NCBI RefSeq assembly: GCF_900104695.1
Contig: NZ_FNSW01000001.1
Location: forward strand, 930,001 to 994,000
DNA length: 64,000 nucleotides
Origin: Paenibacillus sp. GP183
GTDB taxonomy: Bacteria > Bacillota > Bacilli > Paenibacillales > NBRC-103111
Reading direction: 5' to 3'
Part shown: one piece after another, positions 1 to 9,253 of the stretch
Numbering within the stretch: the stretch's first letter is position 1
Layout: each line of letters begins with the position of its first letter
Program-made: the position numbers and the translations under genes
Notes under the pieces: model-generated
What the model was told of the DNA's origin: nothing
Seen by the model: only the letters and a program-made list of their open reading frames with translations
Databases searched by the model: none

Positions 1-1364
1 GGGATGGGGTGCGTGATTATTACCGGCGCCATTTTCCGCTCACTGAGGAGGCACGGTCCCACATTCTTCTGAATCCCGGAAACGGCGGTGTTTCGCGATT
101 ATGCCATGAGCCGCGCGCTGCTTTGGCTGTCCTGCAAGATATGCTGGCTCCATATGTTCACAGCGGGAGGCTGCAAATTCTTACCCTCCATTGTGTGAAC
201 TCGGCTTCCGTGGATGGCGACGACGTCCGTTCGCTTACGGTACGCAATTTGATCACCGGGGAATTTGCGGAGCTATCCGCCGCCTATTTCCTCGATGCAA
301 CGGAATGCGGGGACGTCCTGCCGATCGCCGGAGCGGAATATGTGACCGGAGCAGAGTCCGTGAGCCAGACCGGTGAGCCCCATGCCGTGGACGGTGATGC
401 TCTTCCGCAGGACATGCAGGGCTTTACGTATTGTTTTGCAATGGATTATATCGAAGGTGAAGACCACACCATCGCGCGCCCGGAGCGTTATGAATTCTGG
501 CGGCAATATAAAGCCGATTTCTGGCCAGACCGATTGCTGAGCTGGGCAGGTGTCCGCCCTCATTCGCTGGAGCCGGTGACTTATGAGCTTTTTGAAGGGA
601 CGGAAAAGTATTCCCTGTTCTACTATCGACGTATCATCGACAGCAGGAACTTCGAGAAGGGATTTTATCCCGGAAGCATAACGATGGTCAATTGGCCGCA
701 AAACGATTACTGGATTGGTTCAGTCATAGATGTAAGCGAAGATGAAAGAGAACGCAACCTATGGGATGCGAAGCAGCTAAGCCTCTCCCTGCTCTACTGG
801 CTGCAGACGGAAGCGCCCCGGCCGGACGGCGGCAAAGGATACCCGGGACTTAGATTGCGTAAAGATATCGTAGGCACCGATGATGGACTGGCCATGTATC
901 CCTACATACGGGAATCCCGCCGTATCAAAGCCGAGTTCACCGTATTGGAACAGCACGTGAGCACCGCCTGCAGATCTGACGGAAAAGCGGAGCCATTTGA
1001 CGACTCCGTCGGCATCGGCTGCTACCGCATCGACCTCCATCCGAGTACGGGCAACCGCCATTATATCGATATCTCTTCACTCCCGTTCCAGATTCCACTG
1101 GGCAGCCTGATTCCTGTCCGGATCAATAATCTGCTGCCGGCGTGCAAAAATCTTGGCGTCACCCATATCACTAACGGCTGCTATCGGCTCCATCCGGTCG
1201 AATGGAATATCGGCGAGGCCGCTGGTTTTCTGGCAAGCCGCTGCATCGACCGCAACCTGCTGCCCCGCGAGGTGCGGAACCAGGAATCGGAGCTCCGCGA
1301 CTTCCAGCGCATGCTGGTGAGCTACGGAATCGAACTGGCTTGGCCGAGTATTCATTCGGTATAA
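1..1364 (+). CDS. FAD-dependent oxidoreductase, 5' end cut by window edge
   Basis: The reading frame is open to the first base of the window, so the N-terminal FAD-binding GxGxxG segment lies outside; the GTG at 9 is probably not the true start. The visible 450 residues resemble the C-terminal part of the FAD-dependent oxidoreductase family PF12831. The best match is the segment near the C terminus, where a run like IPLGSLIPVRINNLLPAC is followed by THITNGCYRLHPVEWNIGEAAG-type residues, which in this family close over the FAD. Substrate is unknown. It is followed after 60 bases by a Gfo/Idh/MocA dehydrogenase and then a secreted glycosylhydrolase, so a role in oxidising a sugar or glycoside derivative is a reasonable inference. 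Confidence 0.8.
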   Translation, partial: DGVRDYYRRHFPLTEEARSHILLNPGNGGVSRLCHEPRAALAVLQDMLAPYVHSGRLQILTLHCVNSASVDGDDVRSLTVRNLITGEFAELSAAYFLDATECGDVLPIAGAEYVTGAESVSQTGEPHAVDGDALPQDMQGFTYCFAMDYIEGEDHTIARPERYEFWRQYKADFWPDRLLSWAGVRPHSLEPVTYELFEGTEKYSLFYYRRIIDSRNFEKGFYPGSITMVNWPQNDYWIGSVIDVSEDERERNLWDAKQLSLSLLYWLQTEAPRPDGGKGYPGLRLRKDIVGTDDGLAMYPYIRESRRIKAEFTVLEQHVSTACRSDGKAEPFDDSVGIGCYRIDLHPSTGNRHYIDISSLPFQIPLGSLIPVRINNLLPACKNLGVTHITNGCYRLHPVEWNIGEAAGFLASRCIDRNLLPREVRNQESELRDFQRMLVSYGIELAWPSIHSV

Positions 1365-1424
1365 AAGAAACGCTATTGGGGAGATCCACATTTAACCATT
1401 CCAGAGAAGAGGAGCTTATCAAAC

Positions 1425-2483
1425 ATGAGCAAAGTAAAAATAGCGGTTATCGGAGCCGGTTCCATTTCCGAAATGCATTTAAAATCTTATCAAACCAATC
1501 CGGATGCAGAGCTTTATGCTATCTGCGATCTGAACGAGGAGCGCGCCAAGGTCAAGGCCGAAAAATACGGCATTACCCGCGTGTACACAGACTATAAGGA
1601 GCTGCTTGCCGATCCGGGAATCGATGCCGTGAGTATCTGTACTTGGAACAACAGCCATGCACCGATTTCTATCGCAGCTTTGGACGCCGGTAAAAACGTT
1701 CTCACCGAAAAACCGCTCTGCAAGACGGTGGAAGAAGCGTTAGCCGTTGAAGCTGCAGTCCGCCGTTCCGGCAAAACGCTCCAGGTCGGATTCGTTCGTC
1801 GGTATGCGTCTAACACCAGCATCGTAAAATCATTCCTCGACAATGGCGAGCTCGGTGAAATTTACTATGCAAAAGCATCTTGCATCCGTCGTCTCGGCAA
1901 CCCAGGCGGCTGGTTTTCGGACGTCGAGCGTTCGGGCGGCGGTCCCCTGATTGATGTAGGCGTGCACGTGATCGACTTGTGCTGGTATTTGATGGGCCGA
2001 CCGAAAGTGAAATCGATATCCGGCAACACTTATAAAAAGCTCGGCAATCGTGCAAACGTGAAAAATCTCGCCTTTTACAAAGCCGCAGACTACGATGCCT
2101 CTCGCAATACCGTAGAGGATATGGCGAATGCCATGATCCGCTTTGAGAACGGTGCCTCCCTCCTCGTCGACGTAAGCTTCACACTTCATGCGAAGGAAGA
2201 CGAGCTCACCGTAAAGCTGTATGGAGAAAAAGGCGGCGTCGAGCTTGAGCCCAAGCTGTCCATTGTCACGGAGAAATACGACACCATCCTGAACCTTACG
2301 CCGCAGATCAACAACCTGTCTTTCGATTTTGTCGCCGGGTTCCAAGACGAGATCAATTATTTCATCGAAGTATGCCAAGGGAAAAAAGAAACGATCTCCC
2401 CTGTGCAGGACGGCGTCGAAATGATGAAAATTCTTTGCGGAGTCTATGAATCCAGTTTAAAAGGAGAAGAAATACGCTTCTAA
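1425..2483 (+). CDS. Gfo/Idh/MocA family NAD(P)-dependent oxidoreductase
   Basis: A 352-residue protein of normal length for the family. The N-terminal Rossmann fold starts with IAVIGAGSISEMH (residues 6-18, dinucleotide loop GxGxxS) and contains the conserved EKP motif at residues 95-97, which holds the catalytic lysine. The C-terminal substrate domain contains the GGGPLIDVGVHVIDL stretch with the usual Asp/His pair. A GAGGAG-type ribosome binding site lies about 11 bases before the ATG. Enzymes of this family oxidise or reduce sugars, inositols and their derivatives; the exact substrate cannot be read. Position between the FAD enzyme and a secreted glycosylhydrolase suggests one catabolic operon. 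Confidence 0.92.
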   Translation: MSKVKIAVIGAGSISEMHLKSYQTNPDAELYAICDLNEERAKVKAEKYGITRVYTDYKELLADPGIDAVSICTWNNSHAPISIAALDAGKNVLTEKPLCKTVEEALAVEAAVRRSGKTLQVGFVRRYASNTSIVKSFLDNGELGEIYYAKASCIRRLGNPGGWFSDVERSGGGPLIDVGVHVIDLCWYLMGRPKVKSISGNTYKKLGNRANVKNLAFYKAADYDASRNTVEDMANAMIRFENGASLLVDVSFTLHAKEDELTVKLYGEKGGVELEPKLSIVTEKYDTILNLTPQINNLSFDFVAGFQDEINYFIEVCQGKKETISPVQDGVEMMKILCGVYESSLKGEEIRF

Positions 2484-2502
2484 GAAAGGATAGTGAATAC
2501 CG

Positions 2503-5500
2503 TTGAAAAAGTCGAAAAGGCTGAGATTCACCCTCTTATTGACGTTGATTATTTCCCTTTGTCCGATGGCATTGTTTACTGCAGTAACTGGCTCCGCCGC
2601 TGCCGCCGCTCCAACAGCCGCCGATTACATTGAAGTGGAAGCTGCTCCGGTAGACATCACTATCAATATTGAAGGTCCACGGAAGCAGATTAATTTTATC
2701 GATAAAGATGTAAGCGGAATTACGGATTATGTCGCGTTATTTACAACGGAGTACGCGCCGCAGATTACGGTTGGAAAAACATCCGTCGCCGTTGTCGTCA
2801 ACTCCGCTAACCAGGTGATGCGGGTTGTTAACCCTTCCGTGAACGGCGGGGTGCCTGTCTGGACGGGACCTACTGACCTGGTTATCCCACTTGGCGGTTA
2901 CATTCTGGTATCGAATGACGACAGCTGGACGAATAAAACGTACAAACAGTACCTCGCGAAAAACTTCAAGGTCGGGGATACAATCAAGCTTCGTAAAAAC
3001 GGCAATGTAATACCGGTCACTGACTTAATGACGGGGCAGGGTCTTAAAGCCCGGCTCAAGCTGAACAATGATGAATGGTTTACCGTCACCGAGCCGAAGG
3101 CAGCCGTCTCTGGCAAGCTGGAAAATCTGGAGCCGGGTATCCCCTATTCGATACGTGTGAATCAAACCACCGTCGCTTTGCAGGTGGACAGCACCTTCCA
3201 GATTGAGATCGGGCTTACGGATGGCGTCAATTACCTCGACGTCGTTGTTTCCAAGAACGGTGTGGAAAACGACAGAAAAACACTCGTCGTGTTTTATAAA
3301 AAACCAAACAGCACCGCGAAGGAAGTCGTCCTTTGGGTCGATCAGGGAACGAACATTTTCAAGCTTCAGACGCCTGAAAATGTCCGCGATATGCTGATCA
3401 AGGCGAAAGACGCCGGTGTCACCGCTGTAGCGTTGGACGTTAAAGGCGTGGAAGGCTTCGCCAACTACAAGAAGAACGACCTGACGGGCCGGCCGCACAT
3501 CTCCCAAATGACAGCGCCGACTCGCGCAGGAGCGAATCCGAACCTCGACATGCTGGAGGAGTTCATCAAATACGGTCACCAGCTTGGCATCAAAATCCAC
3601 GCTGCGTTCAACGTCTTTGCCGAGGGCTCGCCTGCCCACAACGAATACGGGCTGCTGAATCAGCACCTGGATTGGGAAGAGCAAGTGTACCGTCCCGAGG
3701 ATGGCGGCCAGATTTTGCGGCTGCGTGAGAGCAGCTATTTCAAATCTGGCAAAGCCCTCGTCGCTTTCGTCAATCCGGCAAATGATGACGTAAGAGCGTT
3801 CGAGCTCAAAAACATGGAAGAAGTCATCAAGAACTATGATGTTGACGGTGTAGTGCTCGATCGGACTCGCTATGACAACGAAACGGCCGACTTCAGCCCC
3901 CTTACCCGTCAGAAGTTCGAAGCTTTTCTCGCCGCCCGTGGTAAACAGCTAACGAACTGGCCGGCCGATGTTTTTACCTATGTGAACAATGTCCGTCAAT
4001 TCGGCCCCCTCATCAATGACTGGTGGGAGTTCCGGTCACTGACGATCAAGACTTTTACCGATGAAGTCCGTTCGCTCACCGACCGCTATACGATATTAAA
4101 GGGTAAAAAAATCAATTCTTCCGCCTATGTCGGCTCCTGGTTCGAGTCCTACTACCTGAACGGCGTCCACTGGGGAAGTCCGAATTTCAAGTACGACAGT
4201 CGTCTGCAATTCCCGCAGGACAGCTTATATACCGACTCTTACGCCAAAACAGGTTATACAAAAAACATCGATTTTCTCATGATAGGCACATACCAGACGA
4301 CACAAAAAGAAATCGAACATCACATTACATTGGGCAACATTGTAACGAACGGCGAAGTTCCGATGTACGCCAGCATTGCGCTGGCCAATATCCAGGATCC
4401 CCCGCTGCAGCGGTCGGTGTTTCAGGCTGGTCTGTCTCAATCGAACGGCTTGATGCTCTTTGACTATTCGCAGGTAAACTGGCCGGTCGTGAAAGCATCT
4501 CTCCAAAATGTGGAATATGTCAAGGATTATCAAGTAGGCTCTAGTATTCCTGGAAATAGCGAAGCTTTCCTGGAAGCCGATCTGTACAACGTTAGCCGCA
4601 ATGAAAACAATCTTAACTTCTATACGGATGCGTATGGCCTGACGACGGCTACAAGCACGTTCGGTGTCGAAGCGATTATCGGAAACACGGGTAAAGTCAC
4701 CAAGGTCGTCAACCAACAGCAGGCACTGAGCTGGAATTGGACGAATATGTCCCCCAATAACAGCGCCATTCCCCGTGGCGGCTTTGTGATCTCGGCGCTC
4801 GATGCGTCCGGCGTGCGAACGAAACGACAGTTGGTCGCCAGAACATACAAGGTCGGCGATGAAGTAAGATCGGCAGTAATGCGTGGCCACCTGGCCTATG
4901 CAAACATCAGCACTCCGCTGAAGAACCTGGAGATCAAAGGCAGCGTGGAAGTGCTTGGACCGGGAACGGCTGAAGTTCGTTTAAACGGCGTACCGGCAAC
5001 GCTGGCAAGCAGCGGAGACTTCAGCGGTAAGGTCACGCTGAGTATGGGCGCCAATGCCCTAAAAATTTCCGTTTACGTGGACGGCCGCAAAACGAACGAA
5101 AAAACCGTAACCGTTACGCGTACGGCGCCAGTCATCACTGGCATCGAGCTTGATTCCGCAGCATACCGCCTTGTGGCTGGCGATCAGCACGCGACCGTCA
5201 CGACTGCAGTCTACTCGGACGAAACGAGCGCAGTGGTTACTGGTGCCAAGTTCAGTTCCAGCAATCCTGAAGTAGCCACAGTATCTGCAGATGGTACGGT
5301 TACCGCATTGAAAGCCGGTACGGCAGAAATCACTGCTCTATACGCAGGCAAAACAGCCAAGTCGGTTGTTACCGTTGTAGAGATGACAGGCTTCTCATTT
5401 GAAGAAATGAAACACAGTCTTGTCAAAGGTGAAGTTTATACGGCGCCATTATTGGCAACCTACTCGGACGGCGTTTCAGAGTATATAACACTGGGACCGA

Positions 5501-5655
5501 TATATGTTTCTTCGCTCGACAAAGTTGCTTCCATTGCTGCGGACGGCACCATCACAGCCGTTAAACCAGGAAGCGCAATGATTACAGCCTCCTACCGGGG
5601 CAAGCAGTCGGAGATCAAAATCAAAGTGTTCAATAATGTTAAAGAAAAAGAATGA
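2503..5655 (+). CDS. Secreted family-10-like glycosylhydrolase (GHL10) with two Big_2 domains
   Basis: 1050 residues beginning at a TTG, chosen because AAAGGA lies 12 bases upstream and a typical signal peptide follows directly (KKSKRLRF, hydrophobic core, cleavage near the alanine run at residues 33-37). Roughly residues 270-650 look like the TIM barrel of the glycosylhydrolase-like GHL10 family: WVDQGTNIF opens it, and VDGVVLDRTRYDN carries a likely active-site Asp453 at the end of a beta strand. Two bacterial Ig-like Big_2 domains follow (about 876-957 and 960-1045), recognisable by the SNPEVATVSADGTVTALKAG motif and its weaker second copy. No LPXTG or S-layer domain is visible, so it is probably released or wall-associated. 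Catalytic activity and glycan are not known. Confidence 0.8.
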   Translation: MKKSKRLRFTLLLTLIISLCPMALFTAVTGSAAAAAPTAADYIEVEAAPVDITINIEGPRKQINFIDKDVSGITDYVALFTTEYAPQITVGKTSVAVVVNSANQVMRVVNPSVNGGVPVWTGPTDLVIPLGGYILVSNDDSWTNKTYKQYLAKNFKVGDTIKLRKNGNVIPVTDLMTGQGLKARLKLNNDEWFTVTEPKAAVSGKLENLEPGIPYSIRVNQTTVALQVDSTFQIEIGLTDGVNYLDVVVSKNGVENDRKTLVVFYKKPNSTAKEVVLWVDQGTNIFKLQTPENVRDMLIKAKDAGVTAVALDVKGVEGFANYKKNDLTGRPHISQMTAPTRAGANPNLDMLEEFIKYGHQLGIKIHAAFNVFAEGSPAHNEYGLLNQHLDWEEQVYRPEDGGQILRLRESSYFKSGKALVAFVNPANDDVRAFELKNMEEVIKNYDVDGVVLDRTRYDNETADFSPLTRQKFEAFLAARGKQLTNWPADVFTYVNNVRQFGPLINDWWEFRSLTIKTFTDEVRSLTDRYTILKGKKINSSAYVGSWFESYYLNGVHWGSPNFKYDSRLQFPQDSLYTDSYAKTGYTKNIDFLMIGTYQTTQKEIEHHITLGNIVTNGEVPMYASIALANIQDPPLQRSVFQAGLSQSNGLMLFDYSQVNWPVVKASLQNVEYVKDYQVGSSIPGNSEAFLEADLYNVSRNENNLNFYTDAYGLTTATSTFGVEAIIGNTGKVTKVVNQQQALSWNWTNMSPNNSAIPRGGFVISALDASGVRTKRQLVARTYKVGDEVRSAVMRGHLAYANISTPLKNLEIKGSVEVLGPGTAEVRLNGVPATLASSGDFSGKVTLSMGANALKISVYVDGRKTNEKTVTVTRTAPVITGIELDSAAYRLVAGDQHATVTTAVYSDETSAVVTGAKFSSSNPEVATVSADGTVTALKAGTAEITALYAGKTAKSVVTVVEMTGFSFEEMKHSLVKGEVYTAPLLATYSDGVSEYITLGPIYVSSLDKVASIAADGTITAVKPGSAMITASYRGKQSEIKIKVFNNVKEKE

Positions 5656-5699
5656 CAGAGAGAACAACTAAGGATATGAAAAGGTAGATCCAAAAAAAG

Positions 5700-5741
5700 A
5701 GCATCCAGTTCCTTCCTCATAGGAAGATCTGGATGCTTTTT
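5700..5741. terminator. Bidirectional intrinsic terminator
   Basis: Stem AGCATCCAG / CTGGATGCT with an additional inner CCTTCC/GGAAG pairing, followed by TTTTT on the plus strand and by a run of seven T on the minus strand. It separates the convergent glycosylhydrolase (plus) and the Gfo/Idh/MocA-like gene (minus). Confidence 0.85.
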
Positions 5742-5804
5742 GGTGATACCAACTGATTGTTTGCCGTCCTAGGTCCGCTTGCTATCAGTTGCTGCCTTTC
5801 CCGA

Positions 5805-6641
5805 CTACGGTAGCTCCAACCATTGATACGGCGTCTTCGCCGCTTTCATTCCATACTCCAGAATTGTTGCAATCGCAATTGTTTCCGCCTGCGGAACCAC
5901 CGGGTTACACGACTCGAAAAAACTGATCAAATTCTCGATAAACGCCCCGAAAAAATTCGACTCGATCTTTAGAAAGTTCGATTGTCCTGCCTGATAACTC
6001 AAAGCCATGCTGAACGGGCATTCCCAGCCATACAGGTTAATTGTCCCCTGACGGCCGTCCGGATACTGGATCAACAGCGCCGACGTATTCGCCGTGCCCA
6101 TCCACATTATCCGTTTGACATCCGTCCCCATCAGCGAAACGATCGGTTCTACCTGGTGGATCGAATAGTTCTCAAACTTCCCCGGTCCCAGGCTGCAAAT
6201 GGATTCTATGCCCTGCTTCTCCAATTCCGAATATTCGGCAGCAAAACGTAAAGCCGAAGTCGAGTACATCGGGGTCCCGTGCTTGTCAGCGAGTTCAAAC
6301 ATCCGTACAGCCGCCGCCCGGTCGGGCGCGAAGGTTTTATCGATATAGGTGGGCTTGCCGGACCGAAGCGGAAGTTGTGACAGCTCCTCATGGTACTCCG
6401 GATGATCCGGCGACAGAACGATCAAATAATCACTCTGCTCCACGACGGCCTCGATCGAATCAAGAAGCTGGATTCCTTTTTTCCGGCTCCAGTCTGCATT
6501 GCTGAGTTTTCCTTTGATATTCGTCTTGCCGTATGCATAAGCAACCTTCATTTTGCCATCCGAAGCCTTCTCAATCCACTCTGGGTATTTCTCCGCATGC
6601 CACTCATCCAGAAAATAATCGATAAACCCGATCTTTTTCAT
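5805..6641 (-). CDS. Atypical Gfo/Idh/MocA-like protein
   Basis: 278 residues starting at MKKIGFIDYFLDEW. This ATG is preferred over an in-frame GTG at 6653 because GGGGAG sits 4 bases before it, while the GTG has a purine run directly abutting it. The fold pattern follows Gfo/Idh/MocA: an N-terminal strand, a DYLIVLSPDHPEYH segment, then GKPTYIDKTFAP in place of the usual EKP motif, and a shortened C-terminal domain. The dinucleotide loop GxGxxG is missing, so NAD(P) binding in the classical way is doubtful. It lies downstream of the sugar-binding lipoprotein gene and is separated from it by a terminator, so it may be expressed at a lower level. Confidence 0.75.
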   Translation of the reverse strand: MKKIGFIDYFLDEWHAEKYPEWIEKASDGKMKVAYAYGKTNIKGKLSNADWSRKKGIQLLDSIEAVVEQSDYLIVLSPDHPEYHEELSQLPLRSGKPTYIDKTFAPDRAAAVRMFELADKHGTPMYSTSALRFAAEYSELEKQGIESICSLGPGKFENYSIHQVEPIVSLMGTDVKRIMWMGTANTSALLIQYPDGRQGTINLYGWECPFSMALSYQAGQSNFLKIESNFFGAFIENLISFFESCNPVVPQAETIAIATILEYGMKAAKTPYQWLELP

Positions 6642-6663
6642 TGTTCTCCCCACTCCCTCTTAG

Positions 6664-6696
6664 AAATAAAACCCCCACGGAATGAACCGCAGGGGG
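6664..6696 (-). terminator. Intrinsic terminator after the solute-binding protein gene
   Basis: On the minus strand CCCCCTGCGG, loop TTCATT, CCGTGGGGG, then TTTTATTT. It ends the message of the ABC binding protein, or lets only partial read-through into the next gene. Confidence 0.8.
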
Positions 6697-6710
6697 TGCC
6701 TGAGACAGGC

Positions 6711-8249
6711 TTACTTCTTGTTCGCAGCGTACCATTCATTGGCAGCTTTCGTCATTTCGTTTCCGCCTTCTGCTTTCCACTGGGCCATGAATTTGTCATA
6801 GTTTTCGAGCGGCTCTGCACCGGTGATATACTTCAGGAAAGTGTCTTCCATCAGCTTTTGCAGCTTAAGATTATACTTTCCGATAGCTTCAAGCGGTGGC
6901 GCAAATGAGAGCGGGTCGACGCTGGTGTTACCTTTCGCAGCTTCCTGATTTTTGTTGAATGCATCTGTCAGGATAGGATCTTTTCTTACGCGCGCCTGCC
7001 AGTAGATCGGATAGTTTTTCTCATCCACTCCTGTGAGGAACGAAGAAGCGTTGTTATACTGGTCGTTGAAGATTGGCAGAATCGGGAAGTAGCTGCCATT
7101 TTCAAACTTGTGGTGAACGCCTTCTTTACCGATCACCGCTTCCTTATGAATGTCTTTGTCAAGCTTCAAATCCAGGTATTTGATAATATCATCCTTATTA
7201 TCGGCCCATTTCGGTATTCCCACATAAAAGCTGATACCTGCTGTTGCCATGACACTAACTTTGCCGTCATCCCCTTTTAGGTAAGGCAGACTGGAGATTT
7301 TGGCGTTCGGTGTATTTTTCAAAAGCGCATTTTGTACAGTAGGTGCATTGAAATAGCCGTTTGAGATGATGGCCGTTTTGCCGCTCGTAAAGTTCTCGAT
7401 CACTTTGTTCGGCTGATTGAGAGACCATTCCTGGTCGATCAATTTCTCGCTGTACAGCTTCTTCATGAACTCCAGGTATTTCTTCATGTTCGGATTTTCA
7501 ACGGCATTGACCAGTTTCCCGTTCACATCCTGCCAGCCGGTCGTTGCGGTCGACTGAACCATCGCCAGGCCGAATGTCGGCAGTATTTCAGGAACGAGTG
7601 GGCTTTTACCACCGGAAAGCGCGAAGACATTTTTCTTCTCTTTGAGCGTCTTCATGACGTTGTATAGCTCGTCGCGGGTTGTCGGTGCTTTTAGTCCAAG
7701 TTCATCCATCCAATCCTGACGAACGATCAGCGCCGAATTGACGATCGTCCCCGAACCCGTTTGCGGAATACCGAAAATTTTACCGTTCAGCTTAGCGCCG
7801 TTCCAGGATGTTTGAGAGATGACGTTTTTCAAATTAGTTCCGTATTTATTAACCAGTTCATCGATCGGCTCAAGGGCGCCGGAAGCTGCGAGCTTAGAAT
7901 ACTGCGGGCCGCTAAGCAGCATGAAGGCATATTTTTCCTTATTGGCCATGAGCAAATTGAGCTTGTCGTCCGGGTTCTCGACCGGCAGCATATCGTAGGT
8001 AACTTTGTAGCCTGTTTTTTCGTTCAGGAACTTGGCCACTACCTCGGCATTAGGATCAAAACGCCCATACTGCAGCAGCGCCTTGAATTCCGGCTTCGGC
8101 TTGTTGGCGTCAGCAGTTGCAGCTGCAGTTGGAGCCGTGGACTTGGACGTTGCTGTGGAACTGCTTGCCGATTGGCCGCCTCCGCCGCAAGCGGTTAAAG
8201 ATGCAGCCAAAGTTGTTATGGACAGTACAGCTAAAGATTTTTTGAACAT
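6711..8249 (-). CDS. Extracellular sugar-binding lipoprotein of an ABC importer (LplA/YtcQ-type)
   Basis: 512 residues. The start is the ATG of MFKKSLAVLS at 8249; GGGAGG lies 9 bases upstream, whereas the longer frame to 8345 lacks a site. A lipoprotein signal peptide ends in LTAC with Cys21 as the lipidated residue, followed by a low-complexity Gly/Ser/Thr/Ala linker. The rest resembles the large extracellular solute-binding proteins of the Lpl/Ytc group used for oligosaccharides in Paenibacillus. Two permease genes lie directly upstream in the same direction, completing an importer except for its ATPase; in this group a shared MsmX-type ATPase encoded elsewhere commonly serves. A terminator follows. 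Confidence 0.92.
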   Translation of the reverse strand: MFKKSLAVLSITTLAASLTACGGGGQSASSSTATSKSTAPTAAATADANKPKPEFKALLQYGRFDPNAEVVAKFLNEKTGYKVTYDMLPVENPDDKLNLLMANKEKYAFMLLSGPQYSKLAASGALEPIDELVNKYGTNLKNVISQTSWNGAKLNGKIFGIPQTGSGTIVNSALIVRQDWMDELGLKAPTTRDELYNVMKTLKEKKNVFALSGGKSPLVPEILPTFGLAMVQSTATTGWQDVNGKLVNAVENPNMKKYLEFMKKLYSEKLIDQEWSLNQPNKVIENFTSGKTAIISNGYFNAPTVQNALLKNTPNAKISSLPYLKGDDGKVSVMATAGISFYVGIPKWADNKDDIIKYLDLKLDKDIHKEAVIGKEGVHHKFENGSYFPILPIFNDQYNNASSFLTGVDEKNYPIYWQARVRKDPILTDAFNKNQEAAKGNTSVDPLSFAPPLEAIGKYNLKLQKLMEDTFLKYITGAEPLENYDKFMAQWKAEGGNEMTKAANEWYAANKK

Positions 8250-8356
8250 GGATGAGCCTCCCTTTTTCATGTATTGAGTATGGGTCAAGCTTAATAACCT
8301 AACTTCACAGACCATCCTGATGTCTGACCCACCACCACCCTTCAAGTTTGTAAGAA

Positions 8357-9229
8357 TCAGCCCTTCACTGAGCCTACCAAAACGCCTTTCACAAAATATT
8401 TTTGAAGCATCGGATAGACGAGTATGATTGGCAGCGTTGCCAGAATGATGGAAGCCGCCTGGATCGACTGCGGTGAAACGTTAAGGGCTGCGTCGATATT
8501 GGTCCGCATGAAAGCATCCGTCGAAGAGACGAACAGTTCTTTCAAATAAAGCTGAAGAGGTTTCAATTCGGCCGAGTTGATGTAGATGAGAGACGTAAAA
8601 TAATCGTTCCAGAACGTTACCGCGTAGAACAATCCAATGGTTGCGAGTACGGGCATCGACAACGGCAGAATGATACGCGTTAGGATCGTCATATTGCTGG
8701 CTCCGTCGATTTTCGCTGATTCTTCAAGGCTGTCGGGCAGGTTTTCAAAATAGCTTTTGATTATGAGCATGTTGTACACATTAATCATAAAAGGCAGGAA
8801 AAGGACCGGAAGTTTATTGATCAGATCGAGCTTGTGCATGAGCATGTAGGTGGGTATCAGTCCACCGCTGAAAAGCATGGTGAACAGATACAAAATGATG
8901 AAAAACTTGCGTCCCCGAAGCCTTGTCTTGGACAGTGGATAAGCGGCCAGTGTCGTCATGAATAACGCAAGCAGCGAACCGACTAGAGTCACGGTAATGG
9001 AAACCATAAAAGCTTGGAGGAACATGAAGTTACTTGCTACATATTTGTAGGTCCCCAATTGAAAGTCGATCGGATACAGAGTAACCATCCCCGAAACGAC
9101 TGCCGCTTCGCTGCTGAACGATTTGGCGATAAGATTGATGAACGGAAAAATCATGGAAAGTCCGAGCAGGATAAAGATAATATAGTTGATCACCGTGAAA
9201 ATTTTTTCGCCGGTTCTATTCGCATTCAT
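8357..9229 (-). CDS. Carbohydrate ABC transporter permease (MalG/LplC-like)
   Basis: 290 residues with about six hydrophobic segments and the cytoplasmic EAA-type coupling loop ESAKIDGASNMTILTRIILP, which contacts the ATPase. AAGGAGG stands 6 bases before the ATG. It is the second permease of the importer; the first permease ends 24 bases upstream and the binding protein begins about 110 bases downstream. The long C-terminal half matches the LplC/YtcP branch used with large oligosaccharide-binding lipoproteins. Confidence 0.93.
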   Translation of the reverse strand: MNANRTGEKIFTVINYIIFILLGLSMIFPFINLIAKSFSSEAAVVSGMVTLYPIDFQLGTYKYVASNFMFLQAFMVSITVTLVGSLLALFMTTLAAYPLSKTRLRGRKFFIILYLFTMLFSGGLIPTYMLMHKLDLINKLPVLFLPFMINVYNMLIIKSYFENLPDSLEESAKIDGASNMTILTRIILPLSMPVLATIGLFYAVTFWNDYFTSLIYINSAELKPLQLYLKELFVSSTDAFMRTNIDAALNVSPQSIQAASIILATLPIILVYPMLQKYFVKGVLVGSVKG

Positions 9230-9253
9230 AGCTTATCCTCCTTCATTCGCCGT

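Noticed and set aside
1830-2378. 182-codon minus-strand frame within the Gfo/Idh/MocA gene
   Set aside because: Antisense shadow of a conserved gene with no own signals.
3025-3684. Long minus-strand frame inside the secreted hydrolase gene (219 codons)
   Set aside because: Lies wholly antisense to a well-supported gene; no ribosome binding site or recognisable domain.
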